Positions 53,401 through 62,560 are shown, counted from the stretch's first letter. The stretch is 64,000 bases of DNA from Apostichopus japonicus (GCF_037975245.1 NC_092575.1:12821001-12885000), one strand, 5' to 3'. Numbers and translations: made by a program. Notes: generated by a model from the sequence alone, not told the origin.

Positions 53401-56400
53401 ATGTTTTGGGTATTGTCATGGCAACACAGTTTTGCCATTGAAGACCGTAATTTAATGTTTAGAATAATAACAGATTTCCTATTATCAGTAAAACACTTGA
53501 CGAATGATGTAATCCTTTTGAATGAAGACAAGCTTGATGAAGGTAATGTGGTATAGCGCCCTCACTTTTGTTAACTTTTTGCCTCCATGAGATACTTCCA
53601 AGTTTTTGATAGGTGCGTTCTTCTTGTGCTGCCCCTCTCATCTGTGCTGGCATAGAATTTCACAGATTTAACAACTAGCTAATACTTGCCAGTGCTTAAA
53701 CATATGCTGGCAAAAATGTTTCCTTAATTGCAATACACATCAGTTACTGTACAGGTTTTGAGAGCAGGCCAATAATATTTGCTGATAACAAGCAGTTAGG
53801 CTTATGTTGGTTAGGTACAAGAAAGAGTAGGATGATAATGTCCACTAGCAGAGAACTATCAGTTTTTCTTCTACTGGTAAATGACAAAATTTACTTCACT
53901 CCTCTCCTACCTGTCTCAGTTCTACCTATGCACTTAATCTACCTTGCCTACAACAGTTCGTAACATTTTAGCATTGTGCCCCCACAGACCTTCTTTAGGG
54001 TCAACACCTACTGCCTCTTCCTTCCAAATCTACCATCCTCAAGGCTTACAACTGTTTTTTTCTAGTGTGATTAACATCCATTTAGTCAGTTAATAACCAA
54101 CATTTTTCAGCCTACATCTATGTGTAGAAAATAATAATCAAACAGGCCTGTTAGTTTTCTTCGCCTGCACTTTACATACTACCGTATGTGGAACTGGAAG
54201 ATTCTTCAAGTTCTTCAAAATTGAGTCGCAATTGAGGAAGTTTAGTTACTGATTGTTAATACCTTTAATTCCATAGACAGAAGTTACATCTCCAAAATAT
54301 TGGGATTCATAAATGGGCAATTTGCCATTTGAAAGTATTTTCTGCATCTTTCAGTTTTAATTTTGCAAATGAAGATTGGAATCAAAAGCAAATGTTGAGT
54401 TGGCGAAACACTCAAGATAATATTTAAGTGATCATCAACTTCATCCAGGAAGTTTGTCTTATCGACAAAAAGTATCTCTGCTTGCTTGGATCATGGCATT
54501 CATTAAAGACAGTACTGGAAGTATGTTATTTCTCACTTTACCTGTCCTCACTCATATAACCTTACACACTCTGGGTAATCAACACATGGTCTTTAATATA
54601 GACTACAAGAAGAAGTGAAAATAAGGCAGTCCTTTTTATTTTTGATGGCACTGAAATTACTTACAATACACCTCGCCCAACTTGTGTCACCATAACATCA
54701 TTAAGAATACAAGGTTCATTCAAAATTATGAATATTCAATGATGAATATATCAAAACTGCCAATGAACTCTCTGTGTTGTGAGTTTCACATTTTAGCATA
54801 CATTACAAGTTTGAGGTCACAACATAGTCCCTTTAGCTTGAACTGGTAGAAGTTGCAGAAATAATGAGTGGTTTCTGTTCCAGTTTGCATTAACAAGACA
54901 TGAAATGTGTGTGAACTTTGACCTTTTTAACTTGTTTGATCTATCTATCTATAAATAAATAACCTTTAACAGCAAATTGAATTTTCTGATAAACAGTCTC
55001 AGAGACAGATCATTTTCTGGACCAATTACTGTAGATTGTTTGTATTGTTTTTTGTAGTAAATGCAAGATTTCCTGCTATGGCAACAGTTTTGGACATGCC
55101 GTTTGTTGGTTTCTTAATTACACATTTTATGCCATTCAACCAAATGTCTAGAGGTGAAATGGTTATCTCGTTCTTTCATTTGGAATTCAAACAGATCAGA
55201 GAAATTTTATTTACTAAAGAGAATGAGTGGATTTTTTTTGGTTTTTCTTCTAAAGTTAGAGCTATACCTGGCTGTGGTTTTGGAATGAAAAGTGGAAATT
55301 GATATCGTAGGCTTCATGTGTCATATGAATAAGGTACTCAGTACATACTAAGTCTCAAGCTATAGGTTCACCCCCCCAGCCCCACCCCCACCCCATCCCA
55401 AACCATCCCAACCCCATCCCAAACCATCCTAACATGTTAAACTTACTATATGTTGCAGTACTATCTTCCTGTGGGTCTGTTATAACATTCTTTATTCAAC
55501 AAAGCGCAACAAAATTAACGGTTACAAGAGTAACTGACACAATGTCCACTATGGAATACAAGTAATTTCAGAGCACGGTAATTTCAAACCAAGGTTTAAA
55601 CTTACCCACCCACTCTTTCAGAGAGTTTGTTAGTTTGGATATATTAGAACTGGAGCATACTTTTGTATATTTCTCACTCTGACTGATGCACAGTAGGTAA
55701 CAGATACAGTAAGTGGATGTACTTCGCTCCTCTCTTACCTGTCTCCCACTCCACATCTGCACTTCCCCATCTACCTCACTACGCAAATTGGAATGTTTTG
55801 GCACTGCGCCCGCCGCCCTCGCTCCCTGGGCACCGCCCACTTACACCTACTTCTGAATCTACCATTCAGGAAGAATGCTACGCATTTTTTCAGCGCAAAT
55901 TGCTTTGACGTTTTCTATCGTTTGTTACGATTTTCGATCACAGTGGCACTATGACATCACAACATTTACAAAATGACAATTTTGAGGCATGACGTTTATA
56001 CTTGGATATCTCCCAAATGGAGAAAGGTTTTAACTTGGCCGTTTCTAGGGAGTTCTGCGAAACAATATGTCATATATTTGACGATGGTTGGGTTTCTATA
56101 TCTCCTTTAAAAGAAAGATGATACACTCTCCATTTTGTTTTCTTAAATTTATATAAATCTGAAAGATATATAGGCATTTCTAGTTTCTGGGAATTTGTGA
56201 CATTTTTTTCTTCTTATAATGCTCAGTGCGGGATAACACGTTTGTCAATTTTTCTCATATGGGTAAACTTTGGCAATACAGTTAAAAGGCATTCTATTAT
56301 AAAAGCATGCTTCATTCTGCCCCCTGGAAAGCGAAGTTATTTTTAAAATGCATGCAAGTAGATCAAAACAATAGGAAGAATCCCTAAACTATGTAAGTTT

Positions 56401-59400
56401 TCATCAGGTTTCTTCTCTTACAGATGAAGGCGCAGGATTCAGACAGTAACTCAGAGGCAGAGAGGCGGACGGGGAGCAAGATACAGAAACTCAGAGAGAG
56501 GAATGCAGAGTTAGCAGCGATGGCCAAACGACTGGAGGAGAAGGCTAAAGAATTACAGAAGCCCATATCAAGCAGGAAGGTTTGTTCATACCTGATCTCC
56601 ATTAATTTATAAAGTTTCCTTTATTCCCCATCTTTATCTGAGAATTCCATGAACATGCACGATCTCAATCAATCTTGCATTACAAGTAGCGGTACCAATT
56701 TTTGTCGAATATTTACTATGCTTTTATTTATATTCATCTGTTTTATGGAAACGTTTTCTCTGGTTTCATAGCATAGATTCTGTTCATTGTGCAGGACTGG
56801 TGCTTATTAATTAGTTGCATTTAAATCTTGCCTGTGGGGATCTCTACTGTATATTGAAAGAGAGCCCTCACTTTAAAAATCTGTTGCTGAGCCCTCCCTT
56901 AAATCTTGAGTAGGAGTCTTCTCTAGATCTGTGAAAAGTTCCAATCTTCTAATTGGTTTTCATTACTTTGTCACACTCTAGAGATTTTAGGAAAATTGAA
57001 TAAAAGGAGGGGAAAAAATGACATATATCTGGTTGTTACAAGGCAATAAATCAAATGTGTGACTGATATGGCCATAATTTCATACCAGTTTGATAATACT
57101 TTCTGCCAGATTGATAGAGCATGGTTGTATAAACCAATCACCATGGTAACAGCTTCTTGAAGCATAAAAGTAATTAAACAGTGACTCACTTTCTCATAAG
57201 GGTTAGCATTTTTGTGGCCTAATTCCAAATTTTTGGGGAAATAAACTTGTATTCAGCATTGTATTCAATCTTTGACAACATTTATTAAAGACTTTCTGCT
57301 GAATGGAATTCCACTGGATTTAAGTTTCATAAAGGTTTCCCCTTATTTATTGCCGATTGATAATTTATGTGTAGCGGATTACAGCACAGGTTGTTTTGTG
57401 TCTCCATGGTTACCATTTCAATGGAGTAGACAAATTATTATGGAAGTGTCTGCTTCCAGTAATTAATAATCCCAATGCTGATCAAATTTTACTTAGACAA
57501 AAAATTATGTTTTACTTTTTTATCTAATGCTTCTGTAATGTGCAACACTTTTGGCTAATTCTTCCAGATTTTGCTCTCTTGTAGTACTGAGTATTTGATG
57601 ATGAGATTGTTTCAAACATGCTGTATTTGACATATATACATTTCCTTTTTAATAGTCTGTTTAACTTTTAAAAAGTGACATGTCTTTTCAACGCATTTTT
57701 TTTTGGTTCTCTATGATCAAATCCCAAAAAGCAAACAAGTATCCTTACTCCGTACTCTGAGAGAAATTGAGATATTGACCTGGAGACATGATGTATTTCT
57801 GTTTAAAGATTGTAAACGAAATTAATGATTTAATGCTATATAATTGGCTTTGGTTTTAATATTTTCATTCCCCTCTCCTTCATTCCCCCCACCATCCATT
57901 TTTGTCTTTTTTCGTTTTTTGTCTCTAAATTTTTGTTTCTTGTCTTTTCTTTTGTGTCAGACCTCTAAGTAGGAAGCCCATAAACAATAACCATATCATT
58001 GTTTCCTTTGTATAGTAATAATACACCACCCTATTATATCCTACAGTATCACAGGAACATAATGGGGTCACTCTTAAATTGTGATCTACCTTCTGATACC
58101 CTTAAACTAATATCATCACCCCTCCCCCCCCCCTCCTCCTTCCAGCTCCTTTCATACCGGTCCTCTAATATCAAACCCAACTACCCATATCCTCCTATCG
58201 TATATCTTTTGTATCTTTCTACACCCACATTAAAACCAGATCTGAAAGTCACCCAGTGAATACTTAACAAATGGAAGTATTTGGATCAATAAAAGTTGTT
58301 TAGAGTATAGGACTTAACCCCTGTGGAGGGATGAAAAAGTCAATAAAATTAATTATTCAACAGTATTACAGTTAAGCGATTGGAAAGCAAAACATGAGCG
58401 GTGCCGTACCACCGTTTAGGATTGTACAAGGATTTACTGGGATGTATTGTCCAATTGGAACAGGAAATATCTATAACTGTTTGGTTGTAGTTTTCCATTT
58501 TAAACCTCTCTTGCAAGGACCCTATCTTGTGGGAACCAATTATTTGCTGGAATAAAGTGAATACATTTGTGTCAAAGTATTTTTCGTTGCTTGTGGGAAT
58601 AGGATATGTTTGATGAGTTTCTGAGGAGTTGATTATCATGAAAGCCCTTTGGTTTATTGAAAAAAGAAATGAAGTTCTTTTTGGATGTATCAATTCTTTC
58701 ATGCCCAAAACTGTCTTGAAGAGGATCTGCTTCTGAAGCTGAAAGAGAGATACCAACGGCAGATTGGATCATTTGCAGGTTATTTGTGAAGAGAATTTTT
58801 CTTTGAGAATTTTTTTTTCTCTTTATAACAATCCATCTGATGTGATTATTAAGCTTTGCAAAGAGATTTAATAATTTTGAGGGCGACTGCATCTCCCACA
58901 TCAAAGACTGCATCAATAAATTAAAAGATGAGAATTAATTGACAATTAAGAATGAGATCACTACATGGAAAGATCGTGACATTGTTTTGAATTGCTTGTG
59001 TAACAGACGTCTTAAAATGCTGACGAGATGACGTCACTTCTTGGCTTCAGGCTTCCATTTGATTTTAACATCTTTCAAGATGATGTCAAATCCCCCGCCC
59101 CTGTTCCATATGAGCACCAGATGATCGGAAATCCAGCTCAAGAAAAATCTCAGTCGATTCATAATTTTGCAACTATTCCAGGAAAGCAGAATAATTCATA
59201 CGATGGAATCAATGGCGTCTCCTTGGAGTCTTCCAAAACCTCCTTGCGTTCATCCGATGCGGTTTCGGTATTTGCAAAGAACGATGCGAGTGATGGAATG
59301 TCCAAGGTGGGTGAGAAATTGTCCATTCCAAGAACTTCAGTGACAGCCGAGTCAGATCCTCGTGGTCCCAGCAGAGGTGTTGAAATTGCTTCTAAAGATA

Positions 59401-61007
59401 TCTCTGCACAGTCAACAACATCTTCAGTGTCGTTACCACCACATTTAGGTAATGTTAAGCATCCGCCACAGCTGCATTTGATTGGACATTCACAGAATGG
59501 AATGAAATTTAGAGATGGTGGTGCTGCCACAAACCTCGCATCTCCATATCACCATACCAATGGACATGCAGTAAACTCTGCCAGACGATCTCTCCCTGAG
59601 GTAACCCCATCAGTGGCTAAATCACAAGAGGCAAGGCAGAAAGGTGAACCAGTCATTGGCAAACAAGTCGATCGGCATCCTTCTAATCGACAGCAGCATG
59701 TTCCAACTTCCAGACAGTGGAATTCTGTCAACGGACAGTATCCGTCGGAACAGTTTGAACCAGAATATCCGGATTGCGATAATAAACTCGGACGAAATCG
59801 AGGTAAAAGTCGACCCAGATCCAGGCAAGTGACCGAGTATCCTACCGTCACATCTACCACAGCAAAAAATGGGCAAGTGACGACCAAGTATCCTGGCGTC
59901 GTATCTGTGACAGCCAGAGATGGTCAAGTGCCCAGTCAATATCCTTCTGCAACTTCTGTGACAGACAAAGATGTTCCTGTGGTTTATAGACATGGCTGTG
60001 TCACACCTCCAGCAGCGAAAGATACGCAAGCTGCCAAGCATCCCTCTGTCACATCTACGGCAGCCAAAGAAGACGTGATCAGACATCCTTCTGTCTCCTT
60101 ACCAAAGGAAGGACTGACGAGCCATACCTTTCACAATATAATGCTTTCACTCTATGACATGAAGGTATACGAGCCTCATTACGTTACTCGCTGAAATCAC
60201 GATTCGTCATGGTCAAAAAATGAAAGTTAAAGGATTAAGGGGATACCGTTGTTAGTGGGTTTATAAACCTGTCTTTCTTTAATTGATAACAACAAGTTAC
60301 TTAAAATTCTGAATATCCAAATCATTAAAACTGATCCTGAACTTTGCATGTAGCTTTGCTGTGTGCTGATATTCCCATTATGTCTGTGTGAGTTCTGGGC
60401 ATGATATCATGATTAAAATTTTAATGAGAGAGACAGAAGTAGAACCCCCTCTCCTCCTCCCCCTCCCTCATCCCCACCCCCACCCAGTACCTCTTAGATC
60501 ACTCCCCATATAGCTGCCTCATTTCTGGAAGGTGACATTCATGTTCAGTTTGATTGTACAGTATAACATTACATTATAAACCTTTACTTTAGCATGATTT
60601 AAAAAGGTTTGACCTTCTGACCTATATATTAACTTTACCATCCCAGAGCTCAGCAGACTCTCCCCCCCCCCCTTCCCCAACCAGTAGAGTTGAAAAATTG
60701 ATTTGCCTTGTCTTCTATTTATTTATATCTCTGTTGTGAACAACATCTGTTAAAATTTCTTTCCATTTTTCAGAGTGATTCATATTCTCCCAGGTCTGGT
60801 CCCACGTCACCCACCAAAAGCCCTTCACAACAAAATGGCGGAGACAGTCCAAGAAAATTGGGTTCTCCTGCTACAGAAAGAAGTCGCAACGGGTCTGCCT
60901 TTAGCAGTCCAAGGGACGTTAATGAGATACGCAGAAACCTGGTAAAACAAAGGTCAAAGGAATTGGCTGAAAGTGCTTCTAAACTCTCAAAGAACGAAGT
61001 TAATAAG
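28477..61007 (+). CDS. RIM-binding protein homologue (RIMBP/TSPOAP1 family), 5' part, runs off the window
   Basis: RIM-BPs are presynaptic scaffolds linking RIM to voltage-gated calcium channels through SH3 and fibronectin III domains (family knowledge). Six exons are seen, all phase 0 at both ends: 308, 49, 34, 52, 348 and 78 codons, 869 so far. The exon-4 helix KLRERNAELAAMAKRLEEKA matches the human TSPOAP1 coiled coil with only conservative changes. The exon-6 end RRNLVKQRSKELAESASKL matches the next vertebrate segment. The SH3/FNIII part must lie beyond base 64000. Exon 1 is Ser/Lys-rich and not conserved to my knowledge; its link rests on phase, strand and absence of another 3' partner. 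Additional small exons in the 21.6-kb first intron cannot be excluded. Confidence 0.7.
29401..36310. other. First part of RIM-BP intron 1
   Basis: AT-rich intronic DNA rich in CTGTACAG/TACTGTA words and local duplications. No additional exon could be supported. Confidence 0.5.
29818..30450. repeat. Diverged tandem triplication, about 240-bp unit
   Basis: Three copies of a segment starting GAACAT-ATAA and containing CCAGTCATATTCCTCAAGACC (29849, 30090, 30332 approx.), each followed by TGAAGAAATTCC and GGCAAT. Copy 3 is the most diverged. Confidence 0.7.
36315..36657 (-). repeat. 3' LTR of gypsy element
   Basis: Identical to the 5' LTR over its full length by direct reading. Preceded in sense by the polypurine tract. 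Confidence 0.93.
36658..36670 (-). other. Polypurine tract
   Basis: Sense AAGGGAGAGGCAA directly before the 3' LTR, the expected plus-strand primer site. Confidence 0.55.
36671..37238 (-). other. 3' non-coding region of gypsy element
   Basis: About 570 bp between the pol stop and the polypurine tract, AT-rich. Hydrophobic open frames are short and lack envelope features. Confidence 0.55.
37239..41324 (-). CDS. pol: Pol of gypsy element (PR-RT-RH-IN-chromodomain), made by readthrough
   Basis: 1361 codons from just after the gag stop, no internal stop. There is no ATG near the start (the first start-like codon is GTG at 41294), so expression as Gag-Pol is expected. Aspartic protease D-T-G-A at 58-61; reverse transcriptase with LPFG 472-475 and YVDD 502-505; RNase H TDASG at 650; integrase zinc finger H908, H916, C946, C949 and catalytic D978, D1038, E1074 (35 residues between the last two); GPYY at 1215. 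A chromodomain-like module spans about 1298-1340 (YYKVKWADKTPSSWV), followed by a basic tail. All catalytic residues are present. Confidence 0.93.
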   Translation of the reverse strand, partial: QLLSHRPSSPVNSYCCEASCRDSVAAISATPSVTLVTPLQKNLVNVSLNGCTSKALVDTGASISCISLSLIQRSCILKVSTLGDSTISHIKGVCGETHTVLGTINLPVTINKLCLYQTFYVFQRLHHPLILGLDFLTTNKASIDLHNHCLSLHDGMTEVSFLQADRERHEVIRLQTSVTVPAKTEVICPVKVINPDFSHSVCLLEPASSLASKFNIFTARSVCSVANSSVIVKLMNPTNSAVCIPVKTTVAYAHEYEDIRDFSGSEPDLSDFNISSLFDKTSPDDDDQYVTLAQDMGINLATSDLSEVQQRELLILIGKNRDVFATDLSELGETNLYHHNIDTGSAPPQRQRFYRTTPKIKDEIEKQVNDMLQNGIIEPSISEWQSPVVLVKKKDGSYRFAVDYRKLNSVTRPMHFPLPLLEDVFDAVGESEAQIFSVLDLFSGFWQVPMDPDSKHKAAFVTHHGVYQWKKLPFGLMNAPASFQLVMAEVLRGLNWKHALVYVDDILILSKNFQDHLDHLQDVFHRLRTANMRLKPSKCDFAAQKVTYLGHVITKDGVQADPSKTEAISQFPCPRDVSTLRGFLGLCNYYRRFVHGFAKIAAPLNNLLKKDVPFTWSKQCEDAFESLKHALTTPPILAYPSMSKPFIVSTDASGSAIGYILGQRDSCNRERVIAYGGRSLNKMEKKWSISERECLALIEAIQSFRPYLANNKFTVLTDHIALKWLHKISHATNGRLARWSIALQGYDFTIEHKAGKLHQNADALSRRSYDSQQIPSKAEGMCIEQTKTSHLDQDTTVEYHIEYASNPSVPSVGAVSEKPDIDPVAVKSFQRECSDFSYLVKYLETGELPEDQKVAKKVVVEAEQYVCLDGTLYHLFYRRAKNLSQADRVIKQLAVPKVLRPDVLLSYHDSIAGGGHQGFDRTYHSIRLKYYWPRMYSDIYDYVKSCDACQRAKRHFHGHPAPLHPMPVEDAFKRWHMDILGPLTTSSDGHKYVLLVTDSVTRWPEAFPLKSQEATVIAQVLYKEIFCRYGAPHTLISDRGKNFMSKLIQALCELFDITRHHTSSYHPQTNSTCERFNSVIAQSMRAYCGGNDSKWPDMLPGILMAYRMSPAINSTQFSPYFLLFGKDMHTPLDVSLHPTDTMGRDAKEHITSVMDKLATFRKVAKENIVQAQHKNKQTYDANAKEPSFHLGQSVLVFNPQVPQGHSSKLHRKWCGPYYVCELGPNDTFKLRNCSDNKELQSLVHANRLKPYHDPRDRKVPTVPHPTLSSETKTLPGTSPTGASQETQHIREQSSWKDVDRILQARKYNGAMYYKVKWADKTPSSWVLSGDLSSNLIREYHITRTLQGRKRKRPLKRHKFFI
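41319..41330 (-). promoter_or_regulatory. Stop-codon readthrough signal between gag and pol
   Basis: The junction reads CAA-TAG-CAA-TTA in the gag frame. It matches the leaky-stop consensus UAG-CAR-YYA known from tobamoviruses. No frameshift site is needed because pol continues in the same frame with no further stop for 1361 codons. Confidence 0.75.
41325..42281 (-). CDS. gag: Gag of gypsy element
   Basis: 318 residues from the ATG at 42281; an in-frame ATG at 42326 would add 15. The first two thirds resemble a Ty3-type capsid (W-x-x-x-L-T-x-F, a-W-F-T-C-L). Two CCHC zinc knuckles at about 256-269 and 276-289 (CX2CX4HX4C) form the nucleocapsid. Basic, Gln-rich linkers. It ends at TAG (41327-41325), in the same frame as pol. 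Confidence 0.9.
   Translation of the reverse strand: MASTVPAIAPTPYHGLSTENAKRWLARLTQFVTLKGCKDEDALAMFGLLLRDSALDWFTCLDDSVRKDFTQVKAAFLLRFQDVVPTWQRLSSFFTAKQEPTETVNDFTSRMSMRGSDLSLSSEQIVQATLAGLLSHIRPFVLQKDPTTVEEIRRAANQLATSVDSSRQEEVLMAVQGLADQLQQLTTTQESFADRLHSLSTTVNAASLDQSHGGRRGQPPPSPQKQGRRTWQKSSPPSQDSPSPWHRQPSQTQRACSGCGEYGHLRSYCHAQDLSCYNCGKLGHIARVCRSGRYVPPFYPTNPFLQSSGQHQNDQQPQ
42351..42362 (-). other. Primer-binding site candidate
   Basis: Sense TGGTGGAGGAGC starts 3-4 nt after the 5' LTR; it would pair with a tRNA 3' end finishing in CCA. The tRNA was not identified. Confidence 0.5.
42367..42709 (-). repeat. 5' LTR of gypsy element
   Basis: 343 bp, sense strand beginning TTATAACAG and ending CTGTGAC, so lacking the canonical leading TG. 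A sense TATATAA (42489-42495) is a likely promoter. Confidence 0.93.
42489..42495 (-). promoter_or_regulatory. TATA box in 5' LTR
   Basis: TATATAA on the minus strand within the 5' LTR, in the orientation of gag-pol. The same word is in the 3' LTR and could drive antisense-to-host transcription out of the element. Confidence 0.45.
42714..45387. other. RIM-BP intron 1, middle part
   Basis: Intronic DNA with a C11 run near 43510, a short (TTTTAA)n-like tract at 43643-43668 and CTGTACAG words. No exon seen. Confidence 0.45.
45388..45655. repeat. Local tandem duplication, about 145 bp
   Basis: Two copies each contain ACTCATACA, GGAACATACAATT, TGTGTCGAT, TAGAGAACA and CAGCGAGATCATATTCC. A shorter doubled phrase, AAGTCTGATTTCTACAGTATC, precedes it at about 45339. 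Confidence 0.75.
45921..46520 (+). pseudogene. Decayed Ty1/copia (GalEa-like) reverse transcriptase relic
   Basis: Translating with breaks gives the end of a copia-type reverse transcriptase: GFLASPVRDFILAG where the family has a V-D-D-F core (first Asp lost), then LFKYIGLHKQ, and later MWIANQTRPDP near 46240-46270. In-frame TAG at about 46180 and frame changes show it is dead. It lies in RIM-BP intron 1. Copia affiliation is from motif order, not alignment. Confidence 0.62.
46888..47060. repeat. Dispersed CTTACCTGTCTC repeat, copy A
   Basis: Opens with a TACTTCGTTCCCC / ACTTACCTGTCTCCC phrase shared with 53889 and 55719. A nearby ACATATTTGTTATCCGTAT phrase is doubled at 46868 and 47241. Confidence 0.5.
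47200..50989. other. RIM-BP intron 1, last part
   Basis: AT-rich intron with one local duplication (48441-48805) and simple repeats. No exon supported before the acceptor at 50988-50989. Confidence 0.5.
48441..48805. repeat. Tandem duplication, about 195 bp
   Basis: Two copies share AAGACCTCTAAG, TTGAACAACAA, CACAATACAGT, and TTTCACCATGCAGAACCAGA with AATAGGTGATTTG, ending TACCAACCATG. The second copy has small indels. Confidence 0.85.
50990..51136 (+). CDS. RIM-BP homologue exon 2
   Basis: 49 codons between ttgttgtag and gtgagt, starting MPQLTEGDICDD. Charged, Ser-rich, no domain. A MITE copy begins 48 bp downstream of the donor. Confidence 0.65.
51185..51544. mobile_element. TTAA-flanked MITE, copy 2
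   Basis: 360 bp collinear with the copy at 24327-24696, including ACAAAATGCAGACAGTAATG and GACTGTACACTAGTGTCTAA. TTAA at both ends. It lies in RIM-BP intron 2. Confidence 0.75.
51655..51690. repeat. Dispersed CTTACCTGTCTC repeat, fragment
   Basis: ACTTCACTCCTCTGTTACCT followed by GTCTCC, a short match to the copies at 46888, 53889 and 55719. Confidence 0.45.
52602..52703 (+). CDS. RIM-BP homologue exon 3
   Basis: 34 codons between ttttcttag and gtaata: acidic, then SPKRRSRQNSKKE. The short length and phase-0 borders suit a cassette exon. Confidence 0.65.
53889..54045. repeat. Dispersed CTTACCTGTCTC repeat, copy B
   Basis: TTTACTTCACTCCTCTCCTA then CCTGTCTC, TATGCACTTAATCTACC, and a later TTTTAGCATTGTGCCCCC segment shared with copy C. 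Confidence 0.55.
55719..55870. repeat. Dispersed CTTACCTGTCTC repeat, copy C
   Basis: GTACTTCGCTCCTCTCTTAC then CTGTCTCCC, a TGCACTTCCCCATCTACC segment, and TTTTGGCACTGCGCCCGCC, collinear with copy B. Confidence 0.55.
56424..56579 (+). CDS. RIM-BP homologue exon 4 (coiled coil)
   Basis: 52 codons between ctcttacag and gtttgt. Residues 19-47 form a heptad-bearing helix, the clearest match to the TSPOAP1 N-terminal coiled coil. Supports the family call on its own. Confidence 0.82.
56580..59120. other. RIM-BP intron 4
   Basis: 2.5 kb of AT-rich DNA with a C-rich run near 58123. The minus-strand frame of 135 codons here has no splice or family support. Confidence 0.5.
59121..60164 (+). CDS. RIM-BP homologue exon 5, large lineage-specific repeat exon
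   Basis: 348 codons from a caccag acceptor to a gtatac donor, phase 0. Alternative phase-0 acceptors at 59028 and 59115 would add 31 or 2 codons. In human TSPOAP1 the flanking coiled-coil segments are about 15 residues apart, so this exon is an insertion or an alternative cassette. Ser/Pro/His-rich, with basic GRNRGKSRPRSR and a repeat block after it. If retained without splicing, it would stop at 60192-60194 (TGA). Confidence 0.62.
59829..60110 (+). repeat. Coding tandem repeat inside RIM-BP exon 5
   Basis: Five to six degenerate units of 15-20 residues built on Y/H-P-x-V-T-S-x-T/A-A-K-x-G-Q-V. Opening words are YPTVTST, YPGVVSV, YPSATSV, HPSVTST, HPSVSLP. Unit borders hold Lys/Arg, suggesting a disordered spacer. 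Confidence 0.75.
60165..60773. other. RIM-BP intron 5
   Basis: 609 bp from gtatac to tttttcag, with C-rich runs near 60450-60485 and 60662. An in-frame stop lies 27 nt into the intron. Confidence 0.55.
60774..61007 (+). CDS. RIM-BP homologue exon 6
   Basis: 78 codons between tttttcag and gttagt: a Ser/Pro-rich first half (SPRSGPTSPTKSPS), then RRNLVKQRSKELAESASKL, which aligns with human TSPOAP1 just after its first coiled coil. No following exon found before 64000. Confidence 0.8.
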
Positions 61008-62187
61008 GTTAGTCTGTTTTTTCTTCTAATTCTTCTACTTCTTCTCCTTTTTTTTTCCTATTGAAAAGAAGAAGAAAATAAAACATAATTCATTGTTGCA
61101 GATTGCATAGCACTTATAGTACTTATTTAAATATTATGCTCTCTGCACAAATGTCTCTGCTTCCATATAAATCCCAAAGTTTTGCATTGCCCCTGTTGGA
61201 TTCAGATCTTGTATCAACAGGCACTAGAGATCCCCGTCTAAGATGAAATGAAATTATTTCCTGTTGTTCTCTAACCTTAAAAACCCTTCAAGGTTTTCAG
61301 TGTTACCTCTAAAATTATATTAGGTACTAAACTTACCCTACCTGATCTCAGATGTACTATACTGGATGACATTATGACACAGTGTAGATTATTTGCAGAC
61401 ACTGCAGGACCGTTCTATATTGGGACAAATGAAGGGATGGTCCCAATCAGGAAAAAAACACTTCAAGGGATAACTTGGGCATGAGCGACCGTTATATGCC
61501 ATCATAGCATATTTGGGAGTGGGGGAGAGGGGGAGGGGGAGGACACAACTGATGACCTGTACATGGTGAGGACTTTCTATATTTCGATCACAAAGCACAT
61601 AAACTCACTACAGTAGCAATGATAGGAGACACAAACCTAAATTATCATCTTTAACTTGTATATGTTCATCACGAACAACTCTCCCAAACGGCTGAGAAAA
61701 ATCTAGCTCCGTTCAGGAGATAACCTAGCTTGGAACATGTATCTGAGGACTGCCATTTTGTGTTTGGGGTTGAAAGGGGGATACACCCCAATAGCCCCCT
61801 GGATGAGCACAGGGATAAACTGTTATCTGAGTATTGAGATTCAGCAGCATTGCTGCTCTAGTAGGATCCATATCCTTTTACTTTCTCTTGTTTTTTGTGT
61901 TGTTTTTTTTCACTTTTCATACTTTCAAATCAGAATGATAACAGGGTTGTCACTGACACCAATGCTGTCATGTTGTGAGCTTCTGTATTTGAGATTTAGT
62001 ATTTGAACACCCCATCTCTATTTCAGCAAAGAAGTAAAGGAAAAAGATAAATAGTGAAAGCACATGATGATCGATGATGTCATATTTTAGACTTGTTCAA
62101 GTCTTCAGCCTTGTGGGTGAAGGACCATTAAACCTGTGATATCTCAGAAATCCAATAGGAAGTTTCTTAGGCAGTGGGTTCATCACG

Positions 62188-62360
62188 GTTATTTCTATCA
62201 CATTGACCAATGATGGTGGTTGGGTGTGTGTGTCCTGACTGTGGAGGTGGGGTGAGGAGAGAAGGGAGGGAGGGGGTGGGGGATGGGGAAGTTATTCATC
62301 AATGTTGTCTCTATCACATTGACTGATGATGGTGGTTGGGTGTGTGTGTGTCTCCTTTAA
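62188..62360. repeat. Local duplication with G-rich spacer
   Basis: CTATCACATTGAC, TGATGGTGGTTGGGTGTG and TGTGT occur at about 62197 and 62313, separated by a GGGAGGGAGGGGG tract. Confidence 0.7.
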
Positions 62361-62540
62361 TGAAATTGGAGACTTGAGTCACTCGGGCGTTACAAACGCA
62401 GTATTGCCAACTCCGCCATTAGTCTTTTAATTTACATGATTTTCTCGCTATTTGTCGATTCTCTCTGAGGATTAGATTTCTCTCTGTGAGTCATAAAGCC
62501 GCTGTATGATTACTTTGCCCTCTTTCTGCCTCCATGCCCA

Positions 62541-62560
62541 CCCCCCCCCCCCCCCCCCCC
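62541..62560. repeat. Poly-C run (C20)
   Basis: Twenty consecutive C, with three more C before the preceding A. G-quadruplex or i-motif prone, and error-prone in sequencing. Confidence 0.9.

Larger units (their letters stand above)
52704..56423. other. RIM-BP intron 3
   Basis: 3.7 kb with two copies of a dispersed repeat and C-rich runs near 53249 and 55370. No exon seen. Confidence 0.5.

Noticed and set aside
58349-58916. 135- and 114-codon minus-strand frames
   Set aside because: Overlapping frames in AT-rich intron with no motif, no splice sites in phase and no homologue recognised.
59159-60086. Long minus-strand open frames opposite RIM-BP exon 5
   Set aside because: They are shadows of the plus-strand coding exon; composition follows the sense codons and there is no splice or start context.
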